Part shown: positions 16,904-25,525 of the stretch, piece by piece
How positions within the stretch are numbered: the stretch's first letter is position 1
How the letters are laid out: every line of letters starts with the position of its first letter
Assembly: GCF_004362215.1 (NCBI RefSeq)
Contig: NZ_SNWR01000001.1
Coordinates: forward strand, 2,544,001-2,608,000
Direction: 5' to 3'
Source: Paractinoplanes brasiliensis
Lineage (GTDB): Bacteria > Actinomycetota > Actinomycetes > Mycobacteriales > Micromonosporaceae
DNA length: 64,000 bases
Made by a program: the position numbers and the translations under genes
The notes under the pieces: model-generated
What the model was told of the DNA's origin: nothing
Database searches by the model: none
Seen by the model: the letters and a program-made list of their open reading frames with translations, nothing else

Positions 16904-18889
16904 TCAGGCCAGGCGGGTGGCCAGCTCCTCAGGACTGGTCACCGGGCGGTCGCAGACAAACCCACGGCACACGTACGCGGTGGGGACGCCCCCTTGCAAC
17001 GGCCGGTCCGCCAGCAGCGGCACTCCGGGCCGGTCGGACTGCCCGGCGACGATCACCGTCCCCGGGGGCGCGTGCCGGTGAGCCGCGGCCAGCAGAGGAC
17101 CCTCCTGTCCGGGCGGGGCCGCGATGGCGATCTCGTACGGGCCGGTCAGCGCCGCTTCGGCCACGGTCGCCGCGTACCCCGCGTACCGGGGATGGGTGCC
17201 GATCACCGGTCCGACAGTGGCCAGTGCCGCGTCGGCCGCCTCGCGATAGCTGGGCTCCCCGCTGAGCGCCGCGTACGAGACCAGAGCAGCGCACAACGAG
17301 GACAGCCCGGACGGAGTGGCGTTGTCGGTGGGGTCGGCGGGCCGGGTGACCAGGCGCTCGGCGTCGTCGGCGGTGTCGTAGAACCCGCCGTCACCGGTCG
17401 GGAAGTGTGCCAGCGCCGCGTCGAGCAGGTCGCGGGCCCGCTCCAGCCAGACAGCGTCGGCGGTGAGCTGGTGAACCGCGAGGAACGCCTCGGCGACACA
17501 CCCGTAGTCCTCGAGCACGCCGGCCGGCTCCCCCACCACGCCGTCGCGCGACACCCGGCGCAGGCGACCGTCGACGACATGCCGGGTCGCGAGCACCTCC
17601 GCGATCCGTACGGCCGCCTCCCCCGACGACCCGGTCAGGATGCTGTATTCGGCCAGCGCGGTCACGGCCAGGCCGTTCCACGAGGCCACCACCTTGTCGT
17701 CGCGGGCGGGCTGGGGACGGCCGGCCCGCGCTTCGAGCAGGCGGGCGCGAACATCACGCCAGCGGGCGACCAGGCCCGGCTCGGCGGCGTCGATGTCCCG
17801 GGCCAGCACGAGGACGCTGCTGCCGTGCTCGAACGTGCCCTCGGCGGTGACCCGGAACAGGTCGGCCGCCCATTTCCCGTCGTCCTCGCCGAGCACTTCG
17901 ATCAGCTGGGCGGGCGTCCAGGCGTACGTGAGGCCCTCGACTCCCGCGGCGTCGGCGTCGAGCGCGGACGCCAGCCCGCCGGCCGGGGTGCCCAGGTCGC
18001 GCAGCATGAAGCCGGCCGTCTCCTCGGCGATCCGGCGGGCGAACGGGTCGCCGGTGAGACGCCAGAGCTGCGTGTACGCCCGCAGCAGCACCGCGTTGTC
18101 GTACAGCATCTTTTCGAAGTGCGGCACGGTCCAGGTCGCGTCGACCGAGTAGCGCGCGAACCCGCCGGCCAGCTGGTCGTAGATGCCGCCACGGCCCATG
18201 CGCTCGGCCGCGAACCGTACGGCCTCAAGCGCCTCTTCGTTGCCGGTGCGCTGGTAATGCCGCAGCAGGAACAGCATCGCCATGTGCGGCGGGAACTTCG
18301 GCGCCCCGCCGAAACCGCCGTGGGTCGTGTCCTGATCCTTGAGCAGCCCGGTGGCGGCCGCGGCGAGCAGTTCCGACGAGATCGGGGCCTTGGGCCCGCC
18401 GACCAGCTGCGATCCGCCGATCGCCTGGACCACGTTGGCGCCCTGCTCGATCACCTGCTGCCGCTGGTCATGCCACGCCGTGGTGACCGAGTTCAGCAGG
18501 TTCGCGAAGTTCGCCTTCGGGAAGTAGGTGCCGCAGAAGAACGGGTCGCCGTCCGGGGTGGCGAAGACTGTCATGGGCCAGCCGCCCTGCCCGGTCATGG
18601 CCTGGGTAGCGGTCATGTAGACGGCGTCGACGTCCGGCCGTTCCTCCCGGTCGACCTTGATCGACACGAAGCCCGCGTTCATCAGCTCGGCGATCCGCTC
18701 GTCCTCGAAGGACTCGTGCGCCATCACGTGACACCAGTGGCAGGCCGCGTACCCCACCGAGATCAGCACCGGCACGTCGCGGCGTCTGGCCTCGGCGAAC
18801 GCCTCGTCGGACCATTGCCACCAATCCACGGGATTGTCGGCGTGCTGCAGCAGGTAGGGCGAGGTCGCTCCGGCAAGACGGTTGGCCAT
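16904..18889 (-). CDS. Thioredoxin domain-containing protein, YyaL/DUF255 type
   Basis: A 661-residue protein. The N-terminal 160 residues are the DUF255 thioredoxin-fold domain with the hallmark SPYLLQHADNPVDWWQW and the CxxC-like site CHWCHVM, then GGWPMTVF. The rest is an (alpha/alpha)6 barrel similar to N-acylglucosamine epimerases and six-hairpin glycosidases (for example GGFGGAPKFP and HFEKMLYDNA). This is the bacterial counterpart of mammalian SPATA20; biochemical function is not established. The start ATG at MANRLAGATSP is favoured over a GTG two codons earlier because the family begins there. A single-gene unit. Confidence 0.93.
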   Translation of the reverse strand: MANRLAGATSPYLLQHADNPVDWWQWSDEAFAEARRRDVPVLISVGYAACHWCHVMAHESFEDERIAELMNAGFVSIKVDREERPDVDAVYMTATQAMTGQGGWPMTVFATPDGDPFFCGTYFPKANFANLLNSVTTAWHDQRQQVIEQGANVVQAIGGSQLVGGPKAPISSELLAAAATGLLKDQDTTHGGFGGAPKFPPHMAMLFLLRHYQRTGNEEALEAVRFAAERMGRGGIYDQLAGGFARYSVDATWTVPHFEKMLYDNAVLLRAYTQLWRLTGDPFARRIAEETAGFMLRDLGTPAGGLASALDADAAGVEGLTYAWTPAQLIEVLGEDDGKWAADLFRVTAEGTFEHGSSVLVLARDIDAAEPGLVARWRDVRARLLEARAGRPQPARDDKVVASWNGLAVTALAEYSILTGSSGEAAVRIAEVLATRHVVDGRLRRVSRDGVVGEPAGVLEDYGCVAEAFLAVHQLTADAVWLERARDLLDAALAHFPTGDGGFYDTADDAERLVTRPADPTDNATPSGLSSLCAALVSYAALSGEPSYREAADAALATVGPVIGTHPRYAGYAATVAEAALTGPYEIAIAAPPGQEGPLLAAAHRHAPPGTVIVAGQSDRPGVPLLADRPLQGGVPTAYVCRGFVCDRPVTSPEELATRLA

Positions 18890-18944
18890 GCCCACAGCCT
18901 CTCACTCCCGGCGGCCGGGGGCTCGGAGGCGAGGTTTTCGTGAC

Positions 18945-21488
18945 CTAGACGGCGTCGTCGGCGCGCAGCGGGCGGATGTTGGCCGGCGCGGCCTCGGCGA
19001 GCTGGGTCAGCGCCTGCACGATCCGGTCGTCGGGCATCGGCTTGCAGAAGTGGTAGCCCTGAGCGGCGGGGCAGTTGAGCGCGATGAGGGCGGCACGCTG
19101 CTCGGTGGTCTCGACACCCTCGGCCACCACCCGTACGCCGAGGCGGGCGCCGAGCTCGACCGCCCCTCGCACCACGGCCTCGGCCGCCGTCGACTCGATC
19201 ATGTCGTCGACGAACGAGCGGTCGATCTTGATCTCGTCGACCGGGGCGCGGGTGACGATCGCCAGGGACGAGTACCCGGTGCCGAAGTCGTCGAGCGAGA
19301 GCTTGACACCGTTGTCACGCAGCTCCGCCAGCACCTCGTCGACGATCCGCTCCTCGCTGACCGCCACCGACTCGGTGATTTCGAGGACCAGGCGGGAGGC
19401 CGGGGCACGGTGCCGGCGCAGCGCCTCGGCGACCTGGGCCGGGAAGCCGGGGTCGAGCAGGCTGCGGGCCGAGACGTTGACCGAGACCGGCACGTCGATT
19501 CCCGCCGCGTGCCAGCTGCCGGCCGCCTGCAGGGCCAGGTCGAGCACCCGGGTGGTGAACGCCGTGTGCAGTTCGGCCGAGTGCTCGACGACCGGGATGA
19601 ACTCGGTCGGCGACAACTGCCCGCGGCGCGGATGCTTCCAGCGTACGAGGGCCTCGACACCGGTGGGCGCGGCGGTGACCAGGTCGACGGCGGGCTGCAG
19701 GTTGAGCATGATCTGGTCGTCGGCGGCCAGCGCGTCCTGCAGCTCGGCCAGCAGCGCCAGCCCGTCGGTGGTGACGGCGTCCTGAGCGGCGTCGAAGACC
19801 GATACCGACACCTGCTGGCGCTTGGCCTGCCGCAGGGCCAGCGACGCCCGCCGCACCATCTCCGCCAGGTCGACCCGCCCGGCCGCCCCGGCCGCGACTC
19901 CGACAGCCACCTCGACAGCCAGCCGTACGCCGGACACCTCCATCGGCGCCATCAGGTGCTCGACCACGTCGCGCGCCCGCCGCAGCGCCATCGGGATCCC
20001 GGAGGGCGTGGACCCGGCCGAGCCCGCCCCGGCCAGCGTGGTGACGGTCGGGATGAGCAGCGCGAACTCGTCGTCGCCGGTACGGGCGACCAGCTCGTCG
20101 GCGCGGGCCAGCTCGGTCAGACGTTCCGCCACCGTACGCAGCACCTCGTCGCCGTGCCGGTGGCCGAGGGTGCCGTTGACCTCACGGAAGTCGTTGATGT
20201 CGAGCAGCAGCAGCGCAACCGGGCGGCGCCGGTCGAACGAGCGCAGCAGCCTGTCCCCTTCGGTCAGCAGCGTGCCTCGGTTGAGCAAACCGGTCAGCCT
20301 GTCCTGGGTGAGGTCTCGGGTGATCCGTTCCTCCAGTTCGGCCAGCCGGGTGCGGGCCGCCGCGTCGTGCAGCGCGCCGGCCAGGGCGTCGCCGAAGGCC
20401 GAGATGGCGGCCTCGTCGCGCGGCACGGGCAGGGTCGGGTCGGCCAGCCAGACGGTGAGCTCGCCGACCGCGTCCCCGGCGACCGCCATCGTCCGGGTGA
20501 TCGCCGGGCCGGGCAGGCCGGCCACCACGTTGTCCTGGCCGGGGCCGTCCTGGGCGTAGCGGCGTTCGCCGTCGCGCCCGCGGACCTCGATCTCGACCCG
20601 GCGGGCGCCGAACACGTCGAGCGCGGCACCCAGCCCGGCCCGTACGACCTCGGCCTCGGTGCCGGCCGGCAGGGTCGCCGTGGCCGCCGAGAACGCCTCC
20701 CACATGCGGCGTTCCTCCTCGGCCCGCAGGTGGAACCGGTAGGTGCGCTGGAGCAGCCAGAGCGCGGGGGCGAACGCGAGGAGCCACAGCGGGCCGTCGA
20801 CCAGCGCGTGCACGGCGCCCAGGCCGACCGCCACGTTGCCGACGAACATCGGGATCTTCGCGTACGAGGCCCGGACCAGGATCTGCCGGGCCGGCGCGTC
20901 CCGGTGCAGCGTGAGGGTCAGCGTGGCCAGGCCGAACGTGATGAGCTGATAGGTCAGGGCGCCGGCGATCAGTCCGATCGCCGTCACGGTGCTCAGCACG
21001 GGCGCGTTCCCGGCGACCAGGGTTGCCACCAGCGCGGCGCCGGCCGAGCCCAGGCTGAGCGAGGCGGCAAGGTGTGCCATCTCGGCCAGGTTGCGCTGCG
21101 AGTCCCACCAGGACAGCAGCGCCCAGCCGGCGAGCGCGCCGGCCAGTGTCGCGGCGGGCAGCCAGCCGGGCGGCGTCGTCACGAAGCCGATGATGAAGGC
21201 CGCCTCGCCCCAGCTCACGGACACGAAGCCGCGGCCCAGCCGGAACCGCAGCCGGGCCAGCTGACCGGCCATGACAAGCGTCACGGCGAGCGCGACCCCG
21301 GTGACGGGGGTGAGTGGACGGTCGGCCGGCAGGCCCGCGGGAAGCAGCAGCCCGGCGACGGCGACCAGGAGGGCCGCGCCGGAGACCGCGGCGGTCAGCG
21401 CGCGGACCCCTCGGGAACGGCCGGCCAGGCCCGCCGCGTCGAGCAAGGAACGGCGGACACGGGCGCCGGCGACCGGCGGGGCGCTCAT
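18945..21488 (-). CDS. Membrane GGDEF-EAL protein (probable c-di-GMP phosphodiesterase)
   Basis: An 847-residue protein. About eight hydrophobic segments occupy residues 25-270 (MASE-like sensory part), followed by a GAF-like region, a GGDEF domain near residues 415-580 and an EAL domain to the end. The GGDEF signature reads GDDEF, so the second glycine is lost and cyclase activity is doubtful. The EAL side keeps EALVRW, the Asp pair in SLDDFGTGYSS, the Lys in IKIDRSF and the Glu in AEGVET, so hydrolysis of c-di-GMP is likely. The chosen ATG overlaps the stop of a 27-codon upstream ORF by four bases. The degenerate domain may bind GTP as a regulator. Confidence 0.9.
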   Translation of the reverse strand: MSAPPVAGARVRRSLLDAAGLAGRSRGVRALTAAVSGAALLVAVAGLLLPAGLPADRPLTPVTGVALAVTLVMAGQLARLRFRLGRGFVSVSWGEAAFIIGFVTTPPGWLPAATLAGALAGWALLSWWDSQRNLAEMAHLAASLSLGSAGAALVATLVAGNAPVLSTVTAIGLIAGALTYQLITFGLATLTLTLHRDAPARQILVRASYAKIPMFVGNVAVGLGAVHALVDGPLWLLAFAPALWLLQRTYRFHLRAEEERRMWEAFSAATATLPAGTEAEVVRAGLGAALDVFGARRVEIEVRGRDGERRYAQDGPGQDNVVAGLPGPAITRTMAVAGDAVGELTVWLADPTLPVPRDEAAISAFGDALAGALHDAAARTRLAELEERITRDLTQDRLTGLLNRGTLLTEGDRLLRSFDRRRPVALLLLDINDFREVNGTLGHRHGDEVLRTVAERLTELARADELVARTGDDEFALLIPTVTTLAGAGSAGSTPSGIPMALRRARDVVEHLMAPMEVSGVRLAVEVAVGVAAGAAGRVDLAEMVRRASLALRQAKRQQVSVSVFDAAQDAVTTDGLALLAELQDALAADDQIMLNLQPAVDLVTAAPTGVEALVRWKHPRRGQLSPTEFIPVVEHSAELHTAFTTRVLDLALQAAGSWHAAGIDVPVSVNVSARSLLDPGFPAQVAEALRRHRAPASRLVLEITESVAVSEERIVDEVLAELRDNGVKLSLDDFGTGYSSLAIVTRAPVDEIKIDRSFVDDMIESTAAEAVVRGAVELGARLGVRVVAEGVETTEQRAALIALNCPAAQGYHFCKPMPDDRIVQALTQLAEAAPANIRPLRADDAV

Positions 21489-21568
21489 GCGGAACCCCAT
21501 CGGAACAGCGGCACTCGCGGATGCACGTGCATCTGCAGTGGAGAAATACGCGGGCGGGGAATGGTCAT
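21485..21568 (-). CDS. 27-residue small ORF overlapping the GGDEF-EAL gene
   Basis: The frame begins MTIPRPRISPLQMHVHPRVP and ends FRWGSA, with its TGA sharing bases with the downstream ATG (ATGA). A purine-rich ribosome site (GGAAGGGGG) lies upstream, whereas the large gene has none of its own beyond GGGG inside this frame. That arrangement is typical of translational coupling and supports the peptide being made. The sequence is basic and His-rich without a signal. I do not recognise it. It is either a leader peptide or a small protein partner. Confidence 0.5.
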   Translation of the reverse strand: MTIPRPRISPLQMHVHPRVPLFRWGSA

Positions 21569-21595
21569 TTTCGGCGCCCCCTTCCGCGCAGGGAT

Positions 21596-21614
21596 CGGGG
21601 GCGGTTAAGCCCCC
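21596..21614 (-). promoter_or_regulatory. Hairpin in the leader of the GGDEF-EAL unit
   Basis: The strand read toward the GGDEF-EAL gene has GGGGGC, a six-base TTAACC loop and GCCCCC, a stable stem with no following T-run, so it is not a normal terminator. It sits between the AT-rich likely promoter region (about 21620-21645) and the short upstream ORF. A role in mRNA stability or initiation is possible. The rest of 21501-21737 shows nothing else I can name. Confidence 0.35.
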
Positions 21615-21737
21615 GGCGGAAGGCTAAATCAATACCGATGAACGCAACAGGGCTTGACGCACGACGCGTGTGGCCCTTACGTCAGACCAATACGGTGAGT
21701 GCTGTCGCCCATCGTGACGACACCGCCCACCACGTGG

Positions 21738-22091
21738 TCAAACGCGGCGGTTGTCGCCGTCCGCCGAGCCGCCGTCACGTTGCGTAGTAACGCCCGTGAC
21801 CTCGTCGTCCACACCGGCGGCGGGTTCGTCGGATCGATCCGCGTCAACGTCGTGCGTGGCCTCCCGATTGCCGGAACGCTCGAGATCGGCATTCAGCCGG
21901 GCAATCTCAGCCTCACGCTGCGTCTGCTTCGCGTCAGGAAAACTGTCGGGAAGCCGACGCAAGCGCTTGTTCATGTTGCGGATCAGCAGAACAGTCGCTA
22001 TGGACATGAGCACGATGACGAACAACCCCATCGGGCCGGCCAGGCCGCCCGACCGGGTGTCGCCGAAGTTGTTGACCGCGATGAGGTCCAT
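21738..22091 (-). CDS. Small single-pass membrane protein
   Basis: A protein of about 117 residues starting MDLIAVNNFGDTRSGGLAGP. One membrane helix (GLFVIVLMSIATVLLIRNM) is followed by a basic KRLRRLPDSFPD stop-transfer region and an acidic, low-complexity tail with an alternate AEIARLNADLE helix. It follows mca on the same strand and is found in that setting in related actinobacteria as far as I recall; function is unknown. An upstream ATG (MSGPQVSTLVG) would add 11 residues and cannot be excluded. Confidence 0.7.
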   Translation of the reverse strand: MDLIAVNNFGDTRSGGLAGPMGLFVIVLMSIATVLLIRNMNKRLRRLPDSFPDAKQTQREAEIARLNADLERSGNREATHDVDADRSDEPAAGVDDEVTGVTTQRDGGSADGDNRRV

Positions 22092-22151
22092 ACCCACGAG
22101 AGTACTGACCTGCGGTCCGCTCATGGACGGGCGGGCAGGGGCTCGAGGAGG

Positions 22152-23033
22152 TCAGCGAGCCTCGACCGACTCGCGGATGCCCGCGAACAGGTCGGACTCG
22201 GGCACCGGGCTGTCGACCAGCGAGCGGGCCAGCTCGAAGTCTTCCGTCGGCCACACCTTCTGCTGGAGGTCGAGCGGGATCTTGAACCAGAACCCGTCGG
22301 GGTCGACCTGGGTGGCGTGGGCGCGCAACGCCTCGTCGCGGGTCTCGAAGTACTCGCCGCACTCGACGCGCGTGGTGATCTTGTCGCCTCGGTCGTCGCG
22401 GTCGGACCACTTCTCGAGCCACTCGGTGTACGGCGACTCCAGCCCGGCCGCCAGCATGCCCTCGTGCAGCGCGAGCATGCGGGCCCTGGTCCAGCCCGAG
22501 TTGTAGTACAGCTTGAGCGGCTGCCACGGCTCCCCCAGCTCGGGAAAACGCTCGGGATCGCCGGCGGCCTCGAATGCCACAACGGAGACGTTGTGGCACA
22601 TGATGTGGTCGGGGTGGGGATAACCGCCGTTCTCGTCGTAGGTGGTCATGACGTGGGGGCGGAACTCGCGGATCAGCTTGATCAGCGGGATCGCGGCGGT
22701 CTCGGGGTCCTGCAGGCCGAAACAGCCCTCGGGCAGCGGGGGCAGCGGGTCACCCTCGGGCAGACCCGAGTCGACGAAGCCGAGCCACGACTGCTCGACG
22801 CCGAGGATCTCGCGCGCCCTGTCCATCTCGGCGCGGCGGATGGCGGAGATGTTCTCCAGGACGTCGGGGCGGTCCATCTTCGGGTTGAGGATGCTGCCGC
22901 GTTCGCCGCCTGTGCACGTCGCAACCATCACCCGGACACCCTCGGCGACATAGCGCGCCATCGTTGCGGCGCCCTTGCTGGACTCGTCGTCGGGGTGGGC
23001 GTGAACCGCCATGAGACGCAACTGCTCGGCCAC
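22152..23033 (-). CDS. mca: Mycothiol S-conjugate amidase
   Basis: A 293-residue zinc hydrolase that cleaves mycothiol S-conjugates, releasing a mercapturic acid for export and recycling GlcN-Ins. The metal site motif is AVHAHPDDESSKGA, with further conserved GGERGSILNP, EVVV-type strand region DSGLPEGDP, and the second metal region GYPHPDHIMCHN. The length distinguishes it from the related deacetylase MshB only weakly, but GSILNPKMDRPDV and the C-terminal KIPLDLQQKVWPTEDFELARS are Mca-type. The GTG start has GAGGAGA upstream. It reads divergently from the DUF4307 gene. Confidence 0.93.
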   Translation of the reverse strand: MAEQLRLMAVHAHPDDESSKGAATMARYVAEGVRVMVATCTGGERGSILNPKMDRPDVLENISAIRRAEMDRAREILGVEQSWLGFVDSGLPEGDPLPPLPEGCFGLQDPETAAIPLIKLIREFRPHVMTTYDENGGYPHPDHIMCHNVSVVAFEAAGDPERFPELGEPWQPLKLYYNSGWTRARMLALHEGMLAAGLESPYTEWLEKWSDRDDRGDKITTRVECGEYFETRDEALRAHATQVDPDGFWFKIPLDLQQKVWPTEDFELARSLVDSPVPESDLFAGIRESVEAR

Positions 23034-23143
23034 TGAAGTCTCCTCGGACCTGACCCGCGACGAGCGAGCCGGTGTCGACTGCGAAGATGGACCCTGCCAT
23101 TCTTGCGGATCCCCCCGACAAGAAACGCACGAGAGGTGCTCAG

Positions 23144-23563
23144 GTGAGCGAGACGCGCACCACAACCCCGGTGTTCCCGCCGGGACGCTACGGCAGGCGC
23201 CGCTCCGGCCGACGCCGGCCGGTGCTGCCGGTCCTCGTGCTCGTGGTCGTCGTGGCCGCCTCGCTCGTGCTCTCGGTCCGCCTCTTCCAGCAGTTCGGCC
23301 AGACCGACTACGACCCGCAGATCGTCGGCTGGTCCGAGCCGTCCGACACCGTCATGACCATCAAGTTCAAGGTGCGGGTGCCCGCGGGCGGGGCCGCCGA
23401 GTGCATCCTGCGCGCCCGCGACTACGACGGGTTCGAGGTCGGGCGGCGTACGGTGGTGGTTCGGGCGACCGGCGACGCGAGGTCGATCGACGCCGAGGAA
23501 GACGTGCCCACCACGTCCCGGGCCAGCGTCGGCGACGTGCTGAAGTGCCGCGAGGCCGCATAA
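23144..23563 (+). CDS. DUF4307 membrane protein
   Basis: A 139-residue protein starting at GTG with GAGAGG seven bases upstream. A basic N-terminus (RYGRRRSGRRRP) leads into a single membrane helix (VLPVLVLVVVVAASLVLSV), then an extracytoplasmic domain with DYDPQIVGWSEPSDTVMTIKFKV, the DUF4307 signature, and one Cys pair (ECIL, KCRE). The family is actinobacterial and sits beside mca in several genera. Function unknown. It reads in the same direction as greA, 160 bp downstream. Confidence 0.88.
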   Translation: MSETRTTTPVFPPGRYGRRRSGRRRPVLPVLVLVVVVAASLVLSVRLFQQFGQTDYDPQIVGWSEPSDTVMTIKFKVRVPAGGAAECILRARDYDGFEVGRRTVVVRATGDARSIDAEEDVPTTSRASVGDVLKCREAA

Positions 23564-23723
23564 ATACCGCGCACGACCCGTCGTCATCGGTGCAAGATCG
23601 TGCAAAACCGGCCCCACGCACACCGCTGGTAAGCTAAGTAATTCGCTCCGTTCAGCATCCCCGCCAGAGATGTTGGGCGATTTTCCTTTTTGTCTCGTGC
23701 CCGTTCCAGCAAGGAGATCGACC

Positions 23724-24218
23724 GTGACCAGTTCAGAAGCGCCCAAGACCTGGCTATCTCAGGACGCTTACGACCGGCTGCAGGCCGAGCTCGACGAGCT
23801 GATCGCCGGTCGCCCCGCCATCGCGGCGGAGATCAACGCGCGTCGCGAGGAGGGCGACCTTCGTGAGAACGGTGGGTATCACGCCGCCCGCGAGGAGCAG
23901 AGCCGCCAGGAAGGCCGGATCCTGTACTTGAAGGAGTTCCTGCGCAACGCCGAGGTCGGCGAGGCGCAGACGGCCAACGAGGTCACTCCCGGCTCGGTCG
24001 TGACGATCTACTTCGACGACGACCAGAGCGACACCGAGACCTTCCTGCTCGGGTCGCGTGAGATCGCCTCCACCACCGACCTCACGGTCTACAGCCCCGA
24101 GTCGGCCCTGGGCACCGCCATCCTCGGCGCGCGCGAGGGCCAGACCGTCACCTACACGGCCCCCAGCGGCGCCGACATCAAGGTGACCGTGGTGAAGTTC
24201 GGCCCGTTCGAGGGCTGA
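23724..24218 (+). CDS. greA: Transcription elongation factor GreA
   Basis: A 164-residue GreA. The N-terminal antiparallel coiled coil contains RREEGDLRENGGYHAAREEQ, whose acidic tip residues stimulate RNA polymerase cleavage of backtracked RNA, and the C-terminal FKBP-like domain follows (VTPGSVVTIYFDDD to FGPFEG). The GTG start follows AAGGAG at seven bases. It is monocistronic: a strong hairpin terminator follows 12 bp after the stop. Confidence 0.96.
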   Translation: MTSSEAPKTWLSQDAYDRLQAELDELIAGRPAIAAEINARREEGDLRENGGYHAAREEQSRQEGRILYLKEFLRNAEVGEAQTANEVTPGSVVTIYFDDDQSDTETFLLGSREIASTTDLTVYSPESALGTAILGAREGQTVTYTAPSGADIKVTVVKFGPFEG

Positions 24219-24230
24219 CCCGGCCAGGAA

Positions 24231-24256
24231 GGCCCGCGGCACCCCGCGGGCCTTTT
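24231..24256 (+). terminator. Intrinsic terminator of greA
   Basis: GGCCCGCGG and CCGCGGGCC form a nine-pair stem with a four-base loop, followed by TTTT. It lies 12 bp after the greA stop. The convergent ilvA gene ends a few bases beyond, so the stem may also act on that transcript, where the run of As upstream (AA) gives only a weak T-tract. Confidence 0.85.
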
Positions 24257-24262
24257 CCACAT

Positions 24263-25510
24263 CTAGGGCGTGGTGTCGGCCAGCAACGACACCCGGTAGC
24301 CCGAGTCGCGCAGCGTGCTGATCAGTGCGGCCGAGTGGTCAGGCCCGCGGGTCTCGACGGAGAGCGCCACCTCGGCCTCGCCGAAGCTGAGCCGCGGGCT
24401 CTGCCGTGAATGCGCCACGTCGACCACGTTGGCCCGCTGCTCGGCGATCTCGCTCAGCAGCCGGGCCAGCTCGCCGGGCCGGTCGGTGCAGCGCACCGCC
24501 AGCCGCAGGAACCGGCCCGCCGAGGCCAGCCCGTGCTCGATGACCCGCAGCAGCAGCATCGGGTCGATGTTGCCGCCGGACAGGATCGCCACCACCGGGC
24601 CGTCCGCCGGCGGACTGTACGCGCCGGTCAGCAGCGCCGCCACGGCCGCTCCCCCGGCCGGCTCGACCACCATCTTGTGCCGCTCCAGCAGCACCAGGAG
24701 AGCGGCGGAGAGATCCTCGTCGGTGACCGTGACGATCTCGTCGACCAGCTTGCTGACGTGGGCGAAGGGCAGCTCGCCGGGGCGCAGCACGGCGATGCCG
24801 TCGGCGATCGTGACGGCCCGGTCGAGCTTGGCCGGCGCACCGGCGGCCAGCGAGGGCGGGTACGCCGCCGCGCCCGCCGCCTGCACCCCCACGACCCGGA
24901 TGCCGGGCCGCAGAGCCTTGGCCGCCACCGCGACGCCCGAGATCAGCCCGCCGCCGCCGACCGCGGTGACGATCGTGGTGGCCTCGGGGCACTGTTCCAG
25001 GATCTCGAGCGCGACGGTGCCCTGGCCGGCGATCACGTCGGGATGGTCGAACGGGTGGATCAGCACGGCCCCGGTCTGCTCGGCGAAGCTCTGCGCCGCC
25101 TCGAGGGAGTCGTCGACGCTGGTGCCGGCGTACTCGATGGCCGCTCCGTAACCCCGGGTGGCGGTGACCTTGGGCAGCGGCGCGCCCTCGGGCATGAACA
25201 CCGTGGCGCGGATGCCCAGCAGCCCGGCGGCCAGCGCGACCCCCTGCGCGTGGTTGCCGGCGCTGGCCGCGACCACCCCGCGGGCGCGCTCGGCCGGCGA
25301 GAGGCGAGCGATCCGCGTGTACGCGCCGCGGACCTTGTAGGAGCCGGCGCGCTGCTGGTTCTCGCACTTGAGCCAGGCCTCGGCGCCGGTGATCTCGGTG
25401 AGCGGGCGCGACGGGATCAGCGGGGTCGTCTTGACCACGTCGCCCAGCAGCTCGCGGGCGGCCCGGATGTCGGCCAGCCCGAGCAGATCGAGCGGGTAGG
25501 GGGTGTGCAT
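24263..25510 (-). CDS. ilvA: Threonine ammonia-lyase with ACT domain
   Basis: A 415-residue PLP enzyme that deaminates threonine to 2-oxobutanoate, the entry to isoleucine synthesis. The PLP lysine lies in RAGSYKVRGAY, the phosphate-binding glycine loop is VGGGGLISG, and ASAGNHAQGVALAA is the substrate loop. The last 80 residues (LRLAVRCTDRPGELARLLSEI) are one ACT domain rather than the two-ACT biosynthetic form, a layout shared by many actinobacterial enzymes annotated ilvA/tdcB. Isoleucine feedback control is therefore probable but not certain. It is convergent with greA. Confidence 0.92.
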   Translation of the reverse strand: MHTPYPLDLLGLADIRAARELLGDVVKTTPLIPSRPLTEITGAEAWLKCENQQRAGSYKVRGAYTRIARLSPAERARGVVAASAGNHAQGVALAAGLLGIRATVFMPEGAPLPKVTATRGYGAAIEYAGTSVDDSLEAAQSFAEQTGAVLIHPFDHPDVIAGQGTVALEILEQCPEATTIVTAVGGGGLISGVAVAAKALRPGIRVVGVQAAGAAAYPPSLAAGAPAKLDRAVTIADGIAVLRPGELPFAHVSKLVDEIVTVTDEDLSAALLVLLERHKMVVEPAGGAAVAALLTGAYSPPADGPVVAILSGGNIDPMLLLRVIEHGLASAGRFLRLAVRCTDRPGELARLLSEIAEQRANVVDVAHSRQSPRLSFGEAEVALSVETRGPDHSAALISTLRDSGYRVSLLADTTP

Positions 25511-25525
25511 GCCTGAATACTGCCC

